Source: an uncultured Chloroflexota bacterium (lineage in GTDB: Bacteria; Chloroflexota; Anaerolineae; Aggregatilineales; Phototrophicaceae). From it: 5,250 bases of DNA. A program made the position numbers and the translations under genes. Shown here one piece after another: positions 1 through 5,250 of the stretch (positions within the stretch are counted from its first letter, which is position 1; each line of letters starts with the position of its first letter). The stretch spans positions 1-5,250 of the forward strand of contig CALMDI010000162.1 of assembly GCA_937864975.1 (NCBI GenBank), given 5' to 3'. Under the pieces are notes generated by a model. It did no database searches and was not told the DNA's origin. It saw only the letters and a list, made by a program, of their open reading frames with translations.

Positions 1-1122
1 GGCAAGGCGCGACGTATGCAGGTGTCGCACCCGGAACGCCAGCACGAAGTCATGATCGAGGCGGTCGAGAACCACAACCCCGAAGTCATCGTGATCGACG
101 AAATCGGGCGCGAGCTTGAGGCGATGGCGGCGCGTACGATTGCCGAGCGCGGCGTGCAGTTGATCGGCACGGCGCACGGTCAGGCGCTGGATAACCTGCT
201 GCTGAACCCGACGCTGTCCGACCTGGTCGGCGGTATTCAGGCGGTCACGCTGTCCGACGAGGAAGCGCGCCGCCGGGGCACGCAAAAGACGGTGCTGGAA
301 CGGCGCGCCCCGCCCACGTTCGACGTTCTGATCGAGATTCAGACGCGCGACCGCCTTGTGGTTCACGAGGACGTGTCCGCGGCGGTCGATGGTATTCTGC
401 GGAGCAACCCGCTGCCTGTCGAAGTGCGCTCGCGCGACTCGGCTGGCGAAATTCACATTGAGATGGCGCTGCCTGACCTGCGCGCGATCAACGAGCGCAT
501 CGGGCGTCAGGGCGGCGGCGAAGGGCGCAACGGTCGCCACGGACGCCGGGGCGAGCGAACCACCGAGCGCGAGCGCGACCGGGAGCGTGAAGAACGCTAC
601 GACTACGAAAGTCCGCGTCGCGCCGAGCCGACGCCGTCGGCGGGCGGGCAGATGCGGGTCTATGCCTATGGCGTGGCGCGCAACCGGCTTCAGCAAGCCG
701 CGCGCCGTTTGCGCGTGCCGCTGACGATGGTGGACGATTTCGCGGTCGCGGACGCGATTGTGACGCTGAAGAACTACTACCGTCGCCGTCCGAAACTGAT
801 CGTGGACGCGGAGCGACGTGGCACGCCGATCTACGTTTTGCGCGCCAACACGGTTTCGCAGATGGAAAACTTCCTTGTGGACGTGTTCCACGTGGAGGGC
901 GATAGATCAGGCGACCCTTTTGGGGAAGCGATGAAGGAGACTAAAGCGGCGATCCTTCAGGTGCGCGCCGGAGCCGCCTACGTCGATCTTGCGCCGCAGG
1001 CGTCGCACATTCGCCGCCGCCAGCACGAGATCGCGCGCGACGCCGACCTGGAATCGACCAGCTACGGCAACGAGCCGAAGCGCCACGTGCGTATTCTCGC
1101 CACGAAGGCGAAGGCGTCGTAA
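1..1122 (+). CDS. R3H-domain AAA-type ATPase (SpoIIIAA/Ycf45-like), 5' truncated
   Basis: The frame is open from base 1 (it reads GKARR before the first ATG at 16). The ATG at 16 is internal, so 373 residues of a longer protein are present. The family resembles the stage III sporulation AA / chloroplast Ycf45 ATPases, P-loop proteins with a C-terminal single-stranded nucleic acid binding R3H domain. The Walker A loop lies outside the window. Visible parts: a Walker B-like VIVIDEIG (residues about 29-36), a sensor-like GVQLIGTAHG (about 51-60), then SDLVGGIQAVTL and the segment VLERRAPPTF typical of the family. Next come an Arg/Glu-rich, low-complexity linker (about 165-210), a second conserved region with YGVARNRL and LKNYYRRRP (about 220-265), and an R3H motif RRRQH near residue 338 followed by SYGNEPKRHVRI. 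Family assignment is firm. The cellular role is not known from sequence; a nucleic-acid function is inferred from R3H. An intrinsic terminator follows 34 bp after the stop. Confidence 0.9.
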   Translation, partial: GKARRMQVSHPERQHEVMIEAVENHNPEVIVIDEIGRELEAMAARTIAERGVQLIGTAHGQALDNLLLNPTLSDLVGGIQAVTLSDEEARRRGTQKTVLERRAPPTFDVLIEIQTRDRLVVHEDVSAAVDGILRSNPLPVEVRSRDSAGEIHIEMALPDLRAINERIGRQGGGEGRNGRHGRRGERTTERERDREREERYDYESPRRAEPTPSAGGQMRVYAYGVARNRLQQAARRLRVPLTMVDDFAVADAIVTLKNYYRRRPKLIVDAERRGTPIYVLRANTVSQMENFLVDVFHVEGDRSGDPFGEAMKETKAAILQVRAGAAYVDLAPQASHIRRRQHEIARDADLESTSYGNEPKRHVRILATKAKAS

Positions 1123-1156
1123 CGTCTCGTTCATCGCATCAGCAAGGTATCTACAG

Positions 1157-1182
1157 GGGCGGACCGACGGTTCGCCCTTTTT
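1157..1182 (+). terminator. Rho-independent terminator of the R3H ATPase gene
   Basis: The arm GGGCGGACC (1157-1165) pairs with GGTTCGCCC (1169-1177) through 9 bp, including one G-T pair, around a 3-nt loop. A run of five T follows (1178-1182). It sits 34 bp after the stop codon in the correct orientation. Confidence 0.85.
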
Positions 1183-1271
1183 GGTGCCTTTGACTTTTAG
1201 TTTCAATTCGTGCTGTGAACCTTGTCCTTTTACGAAACAAATCAAGGCGCGTCATCAATTTCACATCTAAC

Positions 1272-1307
1272 ACAAAAATAAAAAGACCCACTTTATCAGA
1301 GGGTCTT
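1272..1307 (-). terminator. Rho-independent terminator, minus direction
   Basis: On the minus strand AAGACCC (1307-1301) pairs perfectly with GGGTCTT (1289-1283) across an 11-nt loop, followed by a T-rich tract (complement of AAAAATAAAA at 1274-1283). On the plus strand the sequence after the stem is TTGTGTATT, a poorer tail, so the minus direction is preferred. Confidence 0.75.
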
Positions 1308-1398
1308 GTGTATTGAGCAGGCGCTCCTCCACAGCCACGATTCGGAGCGCCCGGAGAGACTGCTAGGATGCCTTTGGGGGGCACCCAAGCGAACCATC
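1272..1398 (-). ncRNA. Candidate small RNA, about 125 nt, unidentified family
   Basis: A minus-strand promoter (1405-1433) and a minus-strand intrinsic terminator (1272-1307) bracket this stretch, and there is no minus-strand gene here that they could serve. The predicted start is near 1398. Reading 5' to 3', the RNA would fold into three parts. First is a hairpin GGGTGCC/GGCATCC (1386-1380 with 1372-1366) with a C-rich loop. Second is a long hairpin: AGCAG/CTGCT (1364-1360 with 1320-1316; as transcribed, both arms read AGCAG then CTGCT) leads into the 7-8 bp stem GGCGCTCC/GGAGCGCC (1351-1344 with 1327-1320), with a pyrimidine-rich bulge TCTCTCC on the 5' side. Third is the terminator hairpin. 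I saw no match to SRP RNA, 5S rRNA, tRNA, tmRNA or the common riboswitch cores I know. A divergent 6S RNA cannot be ruled out by eye, but the rod with a central bubble is not apparent. Confidence 0.6.
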
Positions 1399-1404
1399 AT
1401 CCTT

Positions 1405-1433
1405 AGTATCGAACGCATTTTCTGCGATGTCAA
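1405..1433 (-). promoter_or_regulatory. Sigma-70-type promoter on the minus strand driving the small RNA
   Basis: A perfect -35 box TTGACA (1433-1428) is followed after exactly 17 bp by GATACT (1410-1405), which matches 4 of 6 bases of the -10 consensus. Initiation would fall near 1398-1397. The nearest terminator in this direction lies about 95-125 bp downstream, with no open reading frame of note between. Confidence 0.65.
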
Positions 1434-1461
1434 GCACTTTGCTATTTATCTTTTCAAAAGT

Positions 1462-1490
1462 TTAATGCCTTTAGGCTTGTTGGGTACAAT
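1462..1490 (+). promoter_or_regulatory. Probable promoter of the aldo/keto reductase gene
   Basis: TACAAT at 1485-1490 matches 5 of 6 bases of the -10 consensus and lies in an AT-rich stretch about 45 bp before the start codon. The best -35 at 17 bp is TTAATG (1462-1467), only 3 of 6, so the upstream element is weak. It points away from the minus-strand small RNA promoter about 30 bp to its left. Confidence 0.5.
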
Positions 1491-1521
1491 AGCCGTTTCC
1501 ACTTCCGCAGCCGAATCACCA

Positions 1522-1529
1522 AAGGAAGG
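1522..1529 (+). promoter_or_regulatory. Ribosome binding site fixing the aldo/keto reductase start
   Basis: The purine-rich AAGGAAGG ends 5 bp before the ATG at 1535. It supports that start over any upstream in-frame codon. Confidence 0.7.
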
Positions 1530-1534
1530 CGACG

Positions 1535-2512
1535 ATGGAATTCACCCGTTTAGGACGCACCGGCTTGAAGGTCAGCCGCCTGTGCCTCGGCACGATGAAC
1601 TTTGGACCGGAGACCAGCGAAACCGACGCCCACGCGATCATGGATCAGGCGCTGACGTATGGCATCAATTTCTTCGATACCGCCAACGTCTATGGGCGCA
1701 AGGTGGGCGAAGGCATCACCGAGAGCATTATCGGGCGCTGGTTTGCCAAAGGCGGCGGGCGGCGCGAAAAAGTCATCCTGGCGACGAAAGTGTACGGTCA
1801 GATGAGCGCCGAAGAATGGCCCAACTTCAACCGCCTGTCGGCGCGCAGCATCGTCAAAGCCTGTGAAGGCAGCCTGCGCCGGATGAAGACCGACTACATC
1901 GACCTGTACCAGATGCATCACATCGACCGCGATTCGCCGTGGGACGAAATCTGGCAGGCGATGGAAACGCTCGTCCAGCAGGGCAAGGTGATCTACATCG
2001 GTTCCAGCAACTTCGCCGGGTGGCACATCGTGCAGGCGAACGAAGCGGCGAAAGCGCGGCACTTCCTGGGCTTGGTGAGCGAGCAGCCCAAGTACAACCT
2101 GACCGAGCGCACGGTCGAACTGGAAGTGCTGCCCGCGTGTCAGGGCTACGGACTGGGCGTTCTTCCGTGGAGTCCGCTGGCGGGCGGCTTGCTCGGCGGC
2201 ATCATCGGCAAGGAGGCGGAAGGGCGGCGCGCGTCGGAGAGTATTCGCAAGGAGTTGGCAAAGCGCCGGGAGAAAATCGAACAGTTTGAAGCCTTCTGCA
2301 AGGAGCTTGCGGAAGAACCGGCGGACGTGGCGCTGGCATGGCTGCTGCACCAGCCTCCCGTGACCTCACCCATCATCGGTCCGCGGCTGGCGGATCAACT
2401 GGCGGGGAGCCTGCGCGCGCTGGAAATCAGGCTGGACGCGGCGGCGCTGAAACGGCTGGACGAGATTTTCCCCGGTCCCGGCGGTCCCGCCCCCGAAGCC
2501 TTCGCGTGGTAA
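1535..2512 (+). CDS. Aldo/keto reductase
   Basis: Complete 325-residue NAD(P)H-dependent oxidoreductase of the aldo/keto reductase superfamily, with a (beta/alpha)8 barrel expected. Such enzymes reduce aldehydes and ketones to alcohols, or run in reverse, in the cytosol. The N-terminus TRLGRTGLKVSRLCLGTMNFG is the usual first strand. The catalytic tetrad is intact: Asp48 in FFDTANVYG, Tyr53 in the same motif, Lys85 in LATKV, and His128 in LYQMHHID. Cofactor-side motifs follow: GKVIYIGSSNF (150-160), SEQPKYNL (182-189), PWSPLAGGLL (211-220), and the coenzyme-binding stretch near PIIGPR (279-284). The tail GPGGPAPEAFAW is characteristic of the bacterial YajO/AKR12-like group. Length is normal and the start has a good ribosome binding site. 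It appears monocistronic: it has its own upstream promoter and a repeat-derived hairpin after it. The physiological substrate cannot be told from sequence. Confidence 0.95.
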   Translation: MEFTRLGRTGLKVSRLCLGTMNFGPETSETDAHAIMDQALTYGINFFDTANVYGRKVGEGITESIIGRWFAKGGGRREKVILATKVYGQMSAEEWPNFNRLSARSIVKACEGSLRRMKTDYIDLYQMHHIDRDSPWDEIWQAMETLVQQGKVIYIGSSNFAGWHIVQANEAAKARHFLGLVSEQPKYNLTERTVELEVLPACQGYGLGVLPWSPLAGGLLGGIIGKEAEGRRASESIRKELAKRREKIEQFEAFCKELAEEPADVALAWLLHQPPVTSPIIGPRLADQLAGSLRALEIRLDAAALKRLDEIFPGPGGPAPEAFAW

Positions 2513-2520
2513 GGAAACGG

Positions 2521-2625
2521 ATTTAACGCAAAGATTTATCGCAGAGCAACAGAGGGAACAGAGAAACAGAGGCATTAATTTTCCCTCTGTTCCTTTGTCT
2601 CTCTGTTGCTCTGTGTTAAGTTTTT
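2521..2625. repeat. Inverted repeat made of 8-bp AACAGAGN units; probable bidirectional terminator
   Basis: The left arm holds CAGAG cores at 2542, 2550, 2559 and 2567 (spacing 8, 9, 8). The right arm holds the complementary cores CTCTG, CTTTG, CTCTG and CTCTG at 2585, 2593, 2601 and 2609 (spacing 8, 8, 8). The outer 13 bp (2542-2554 with 2601-2613) and inner 8 bp (2565-2572 with 2584-2591) pair perfectly, and the middle pairs imperfectly around an 11-nt AT-rich loop (2573-2583). The plus strand ends in TTTTT at 2621-2625. It fills the whole gap between two convergent genes, where it can stop transcription from both sides. A related half-unit, CGCAAAG, lies at 2527-2533. Confidence 0.8.
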
Positions 2626-3520
2626 AGCTCTTCCCCGCGGCGATTTTGAGCGTTTGCAGGTGAATCTCGACAATTTCCTCGACGTTCGGCGCGTAGCCGC
2701 CCGCCATTGCCAGCGCCACCGGCACGCCCGCCGAGCGGCACAAATTCAGCACCGTGCGGTCGCGCTCGGCTAAGCCCGTCATGGTGAGCGCCATACGCCC
2801 CAACCGGTCGTCGACGTAGGGGTCTGCCCCGGCGAGGTAAATGGCGAGGTCGGCGCCTGAAGCGGCGAGCGCCCGCCGCGTGCCTTCCTCCACGGCTTCG
2901 AGATAGGCGGCGTCTTCGACCCCATCTGCTAACTCGATGTCAAGATCGCTCTGGGCTTTTTCAAACGGGAAGTTCTTCGCGCCATGAACGGAGAAGGTGA
3001 ACACGGTCGGGTCGCCCGCGAGGATGGACGCCGTCCCGTTGCCCTGATGCACGTCACAGTCGATGATGACCACCCGCATTGCGCGTCCTTCCGCCTGCAT
3101 GGCGCGTGCCGCAATGACGCTGTCGTTGAAGACGCAGTAGCCCTCGCCGTGATCGCGGAAGGCATGATGCGTTCCTCCGGCGAGGTTGGCTGAAATGCCG
3201 TCTTCGAGCGCCGTGCGGCAGGCGGCAATCGTCGCCCCCGCCGAGCGCCGCGACCGCTCGACCATTTCCAGCGACCACGGAAAGCCAATCCGCCGCATCT
3301 CGCGAATGCTGAGCGCGCCCTGCTGCACCGCGTGCAGATACTCGGCGCTGTGCGCGCGCAGGATTTGCTCGTCGGTTGCGGCGTCCGGCACGATCAGGTT
3401 TTCCGGCGCGATCACGCCCTCTGCGATGACCCGCTCGCGCAGGCGCGCATACTTCTGCATCGGAAAACGATGATCGGGCGGCAGGGGCAGAACGAAATGA
3501 TCGGTGTAAAAGGCTTTCAT
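2624..3520 (-). CDS. Histone deacetylase family protein, class IV-like
   Basis: Complete 298-residue zinc-dependent amidohydrolase of the arginase/deacetylase fold. It would remove acetyl groups from acetyl-lysine or an acetylated small amine in the cytosol. The N-terminal segment LPLPPDHRFPMQKY (11-24) is characteristic of the HDAC11-like class IV group and its bacterial relatives. Catalytic parts are all present: the His-His pair in GGTHHAF (His118, His119), GYCVFND (127-133), zinc ligands Asp156 and His158 in IDCDVHQGNGT, the third ligand Asp233 in AGADPYVDDRLG, and the transition-state tyrosine Tyr276 in GGYAPN. The frame stays open 99 codons upstream, but that extension is the antisense-of-frame overlap with the membrane protein gene. 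The ATG at 3518-3520 fits the family N-terminus and overlaps the upstream stop as ATGA. No good Shine-Dalgarno precedes it, so translation probably depends on coupling. Substrate is unknown; candidates are acetylated proteins or polyamines. Confidence 0.93.
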   Translation of the reverse strand: MKAFYTDHFVLPLPPDHRFPMQKYARLRERVIAEGVIAPENLIVPDAATDEQILRAHSAEYLHAVQQGALSIREMRRIGFPWSLEMVERSRRSAGATIAACRTALEDGISANLAGGTHHAFRDHGEGYCVFNDSVIAARAMQAEGRAMRVVIIDCDVHQGNGTASILAGDPTVFTFSVHGAKNFPFEKAQSDLDIELADGVEDAAYLEAVEEGTRRALAASGADLAIYLAGADPYVDDRLGRMALTMTGLAERDRTVLNLCRSAGVPVALAMAGGYAPNVEEIVEIHLQTLKIAAGKS

Positions 3521-4215
3521 GCCATCGGAGTCGTGGTCGCGGAGTCGCCCGTATCCACTTTCACGAGATGGCGAAGCCGTCCATAGACGATAAACGCCAC
3601 GATGGCGACGATGGCAAGGAGACCGTACATCGTCAGAAGCTGACCGAAATCGCCCGTGATGCTCGCGCCGATGCCCACCCACAGCGCCGCCGGGAGAATA
3701 CCCGCGACGACCGTGACGATCAGGTATTGGCGATAGCGCAGCGAGGTAAGCCCCGCCGCGTAGCTGATGAAGTCGTACACGGAAAACAGGAACAGGCGCG
3801 CGTAGGCGAGCATCCACGGGTTGCCTGCCTGCACGTACCAGCGCTCGACCCGGCTCATGCCGTCGCTGCCGACGAAGCGCAGGATGATCGGGCGACCGAA
3901 GCGCCGCGCGATCCAGAAGTTGATGCTGCCGCCAATTCCCTCGCCAAGCAGCGTCAGAACAGTTCCCGGAACCAGCCCGAACAGAATGCCTGCCGAGAAG
4001 CCGAGCGGTCCGCTGCTGAGCGGGGCGATCACGTAGGTCAGCGCGCGGACGAACACGTAGATTACGGGCGCGAGCGGACCCGCATCGACGACCAGCGCGC
4101 GCAGGCGATCCACGCCGATGGCTTCGATGCCCAGCGTCAGCGCCACGGTCAGCGCGATAAAGACGACGACCGCCGCGACAATCTTCTTAATCGAACCCCG
4201 ATCTGCTTCCACCAC
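3517..4215 (-). CDS. VTT/TVP38-TMEM64 family integral membrane protein
   Basis: 232-residue hydrophobic protein of the VTT (SNARE-associated, PF09335-type) group, related to DedA. Predicted membrane segments lie at about 11-30, 48-66, 70-90, 136-155, 163-185 and 194-213. The family core is visible: SAGILFGLVPGTVLTLLGEGIGG (broken here by position, residues 74-96) leading into NFWIARRFGR, and later YARLFLFSVYDFISYAAGL, which is the usual R-x-x-P/F-D-x-x-x-Y-x-x-G region. Members act in the inner membrane and are linked to lipid scrambling or flipping; the exact role of TVP38-type bacterial members is unsettled. The start is GTG at 4215, because an in-frame TGA lies 12 bases upstream with only CTG, GTG and GTG as possible starts; the second GTG at 4212 is equally possible. 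It is the first gene of a two-gene operon whose stop overlaps the deacetylase start by 4 bases. Confidence 0.9.
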   Translation of the reverse strand: MVEADRGSIKKIVAAVVVFIALTVALTLGIEAIGVDRLRALVVDAGPLAPVIYVFVRALTYVIAPLSSGPLGFSAGILFGLVPGTVLTLLGEGIGGSINFWIARRFGRPIILRFVGSDGMSRVERWYVQAGNPWMLAYARLFLFSVYDFISYAAGLTSLRYRQYLIVTVVAGILPAALWVGIGASITGDFGQLLTMYGLLAIVAIVAFIVYGRLRHLVKVDTGDSATTTPMA

Positions 4216-4236
4216 CCGTTCCAGTCATAACCTTGA

Positions 4237-4242
4237 ATGATA
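4237..4242 (-). promoter_or_regulatory. Possible -10 element for the VTT-deacetylase operon
   Basis: TATCAT on the minus strand matches 5 of 6 bases of the -10 consensus, 21 bp before the GTG start, in a locally AT-rich patch. No convincing -35 lies 16-18 bp upstream (the 17-bp position reads GGGGTT), so this is tentative. Confidence 0.35.
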
Positions 4243-4324
4243 AACGACCTACAGCATAAAACCCCGAACATGACGGCTCGACACGTTTCAGCCGCCCCAG
4301 GCGAGTCATCCTCTAAGACGCCGC

Positions 4325-4370
4325 TGCGGGCGCTTGCGTTCCGGGCGTCGCTGATGCGAGCGCCCCCGCA
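4325..4370. repeat. GC-rich hairpin, 12-bp stem extendable to 15 bp
   Basis: GGGCGCTTGCGT (4328-4339) pairs with ATGCGAGCGCCC (4354-4365), 12 bp including two G-T pairs when read as plus-strand RNA, around a 14-nt loop. TGC (4325-4327) can add three pairs with GCA (4368-4370) across a 2-nt bulge. No T-run follows. Confidence 0.6.
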
Positions 4371-4424
4371 CGCGAAATTAACCCACGGAATCCCAAATCG
4401 CCGCGTGGCAGTGATGCTTCATCG

Positions 4425-4469
4425 TCGGCGGGATGCGTCTGGCATCCAGTCTACCCGTATGCCCGCCGA
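4425..4469. repeat. GC-rich hairpin with nested inner hairpin
   Basis: TCGGCGGG (4425-4432) pairs perfectly with CCCGCCGA (4462-4469). ATGCG (4433-4437) then pairs with CGTAT (4456-4460) past one bulged base. The loop contains a further small stem CTGG/CCAG (4439-4442 with 4446-4449). It begins 45 bp after the stop of the Nudix-like gene on the minus strand, so it could shape or protect that transcript's 3' end. Confidence 0.6.
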
Positions 4470-4513
4470 ACGTGAACGTGGGATGGACGCAGCCGAAAAC
4501 GGTGATCGGGGCG

Positions 4514-5212
4514 TTATTCGCTCAGGAAGGGACGAATGTGCTCAAGCCAGTGGGCGTGAGTGCGTGAGAGCGTCGGGACGCGGTAGAGCGGCACCCACAT
4601 CGGCTGCGGAGCGCCGGGCGGGCGCAGCTTGGCGGTACTGCCATCGGAGCGCGGCGGCGGCACGACGAGGTGAAACAGGTGGTATTCCACCTGCCGAGCC
4701 AGCACGCCGGCATGTACCCATCCGGCGCGGCGGGTGGCGATGGCAAGCTCGTTCTCGTGCAGGGCATATTCCTCGTAAACGACGCGCGTAAAGTCGCCAC
4801 GCATCTCGGTCAGGCGCACGCGCATCCCGCGCTCCAGCGTGAAACGCATGATGGTCGCTTCCTCGCTCGGCGCGGTACGCAGCAGCGTCGGGCGCAGCAG
4901 CAGGCGCGTGTCGGGCTGAAGCGCTTCTCCGATCACGCCGAAGCGCCGTCGCAGCGTCACCGCCAGCGAATCCGCAAGCTCCTGAATGAGCCGGATTGCC
5001 GCCTCGGACGGCGCTTCGTCCAGACCGACGGTCATCTGGGGAAGGTGGGGCTTGGTGGTGGCGGGGCGCACGATCAGCAGCTCGCGTTCCGGTCCTCGCT
5101 CGCGCGTCACAAACGCCGTCACGCGCGGAAGCGCGGGCGGCGAGTGGTCTGCGCCAGTACCTGCCTGCTGATCGGTCACCATGCTGCGTTCGACCCTCAT
5201 GGAACGGCTCAT
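4514..5212 (-). CDS. Nudix-like protein with degraded Nudix box and SH3b-like insertion
   Basis: 232 residues if the ATG at 5212 is used. ATGs at residues 5 (5200) and 11 (5182) are alternatives; the last has AGGG about 11 bases upstream and leaves the recognisable domain intact. Residues 30-50 (RVTAFVTRERGPERELLIVRP) look like the first Nudix strands. Residues 60-83 align with the Nudix box GX5EX7REUXEEXGU but keep only Glu66, Arg74 and Glu78; the first Gly is Met60, and the other expected Glu and Gly are Leu75, Leu79 and Asp81/Ser82. Residues 175-184 (VEYHLFHLVV) and 205-230 (MWVPLYRVP...HWLEHIRPFL) match the late Nudix strand and closing helix. Between them, about residues 107-173 read like a bacterial SH3 barrel: LLRTAPS, ERGMRVRLTEMRGDFTRV, RAGWVHAGVL. 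Catalysis is doubtful; a nucleotide-binding or scaffold role is an inference. The gene stands apart from the VTT operon. Confidence 0.7.
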   Translation of the reverse strand: MSRSMRVERSMVTDQQAGTGADHSPPALPRVTAFVTRERGPERELLIVRPATTKPHLPQMTVGLDEAPSEAAIRLIQELADSLAVTLRRRFGVIGEALQPDTRLLLRPTLLRTAPSEEATIMRFTLERGMRVRLTEMRGDFTRVVYEEYALHENELAIATRRAGWVHAGVLARQVEYHLFHLVVPPPRSDGSTAKLRPPGAPQPMWVPLYRVPTLSRTHAHWLEHIRPFLSE

Positions 5213-5250
5213 CGTGTGCCGCTCACGTGGACGAGAGAGTGGACGGGGGG

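Larger units (their letters stand above)
4216..4513. other. Non-coding gap between the VTT operon and the Nudix-like gene
   Basis: No gene is supported here. A plus-strand open frame (4237-4791) enters it, but that frame is Arg/Ala-rich, matches no family I know, and runs antisense through the Nudix-like gene. The gap holds the possible operon -10 at its left end and two strong GC-rich hairpins (4325-4370 and 4425-4469). Neither hairpin is followed by a T-run on either strand, so they are not standard intrinsic terminators. Confidence 0.6.

Noticed and set aside
1190..1218. TTGACT resembling a -35 box on the plus strand after the first terminator
   Set aside because: No acceptable -10 hexamer lies 15-19 bp downstream.
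1311..1410. Possible plus-strand riboswitch in the aldo/keto reductase leader
   Set aside because: The best promoter for that gene (TACAAT at 1485) lies downstream of these stems, and the strong promoter and terminator around them point to the minus strand.
1306..1866. 186-codon plus-strand open frame starting before the aldo/keto reductase
   Set aside because: It overlaps the clear aldo/keto reductase in another frame and runs through the predicted promoter and the small RNA region; no family match.
1550..2350. 266-codon minus-strand open frame inside the aldo/keto reductase
   Set aside because: Long antisense shadow frame of a GC-rich gene whose sense frame has an intact catalytic tetrad.
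3521..3817. N-terminal extension of 99 codons on the deacetylase frame
   Set aside because: It lies wholly within the VTT gene, is Arg/His/Gly-rich and unlike any deacetylase; the family N-terminus begins at the ATG at 3520.
3568..4230. 220-codon plus-strand open frame opposite the VTT gene
   Set aside because: Highly charged product (Asp, Arg, Glu, Gln) as expected from the complement of a hydrophobic membrane protein; no family match.
4378..4422. Minus-strand mini-frame of 14 codons with several histidines
   Set aside because: Too short, no ribosome binding site, and it overlaps the hairpin region; no way to support it as a leader peptide.
4237..4791. 184-codon plus-strand open frame rich in Arg and Ala
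   Set aside because: It is antisense to the Nudix-like gene over more than half its length, has no recognisable domain and no ribosome binding site, and its composition is what a shadow frame of GC-rich DNA gives.

Overview
The window is 5,250 bp of GC-rich bacterial chromosome. It most likely comes from Chloroflexota or a relative. This rests on the SpoIIIAA/Ycf45-like R3H ATPase at the left edge, the overall composition, and the AGAG-type short repeats between genes. It is an inference, not a proof. There are no rRNA genes, tRNA genes, CRISPR arrays, transposases or phage genes.

Layout: (1) 1-1122 (+), the 3' part of an R3H-domain AAA-type ATPase that runs off the left edge and ends at a clean intrinsic terminator (1157-1182). 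(2) 1183-1534, an AT-richer gap. It holds a probable unannotated small RNA on the minus strand: a TTGACA-17-GATACT promoter, about 125 nt of foldable RNA, and an intrinsic terminator pointing the same way. It also holds the promoter and ribosome binding site of the next gene. (3) 1535-2512 (+), a complete aldo/keto reductase. (4) 2521-2625, an inverted repeat built of 8-bp AACAGAGN units between convergent genes. (5) 2624-4215 (-), a two-gene operon in which a VTT/TVP38-type membrane protein is followed by a class IV-like histone deacetylase family enzyme, joined by an ATGA overlap. (6) 4216-4513, a non-coding gap with two strong GC-rich hairpins. (7) 4514-5212 (-), a Nudix-like protein with a degraded Nudix box and an apparent SH3b-like domain inserted in the fold.

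The genes do not form one pathway. The only pair with clear evidence of joint expression is VTT plus deacetylase. The items most worth following up are the minus-strand small RNA candidate and the nested Nudix/SH3b-like protein. Nothing here amounts to an obvious defence, mobile or biosynthetic system.
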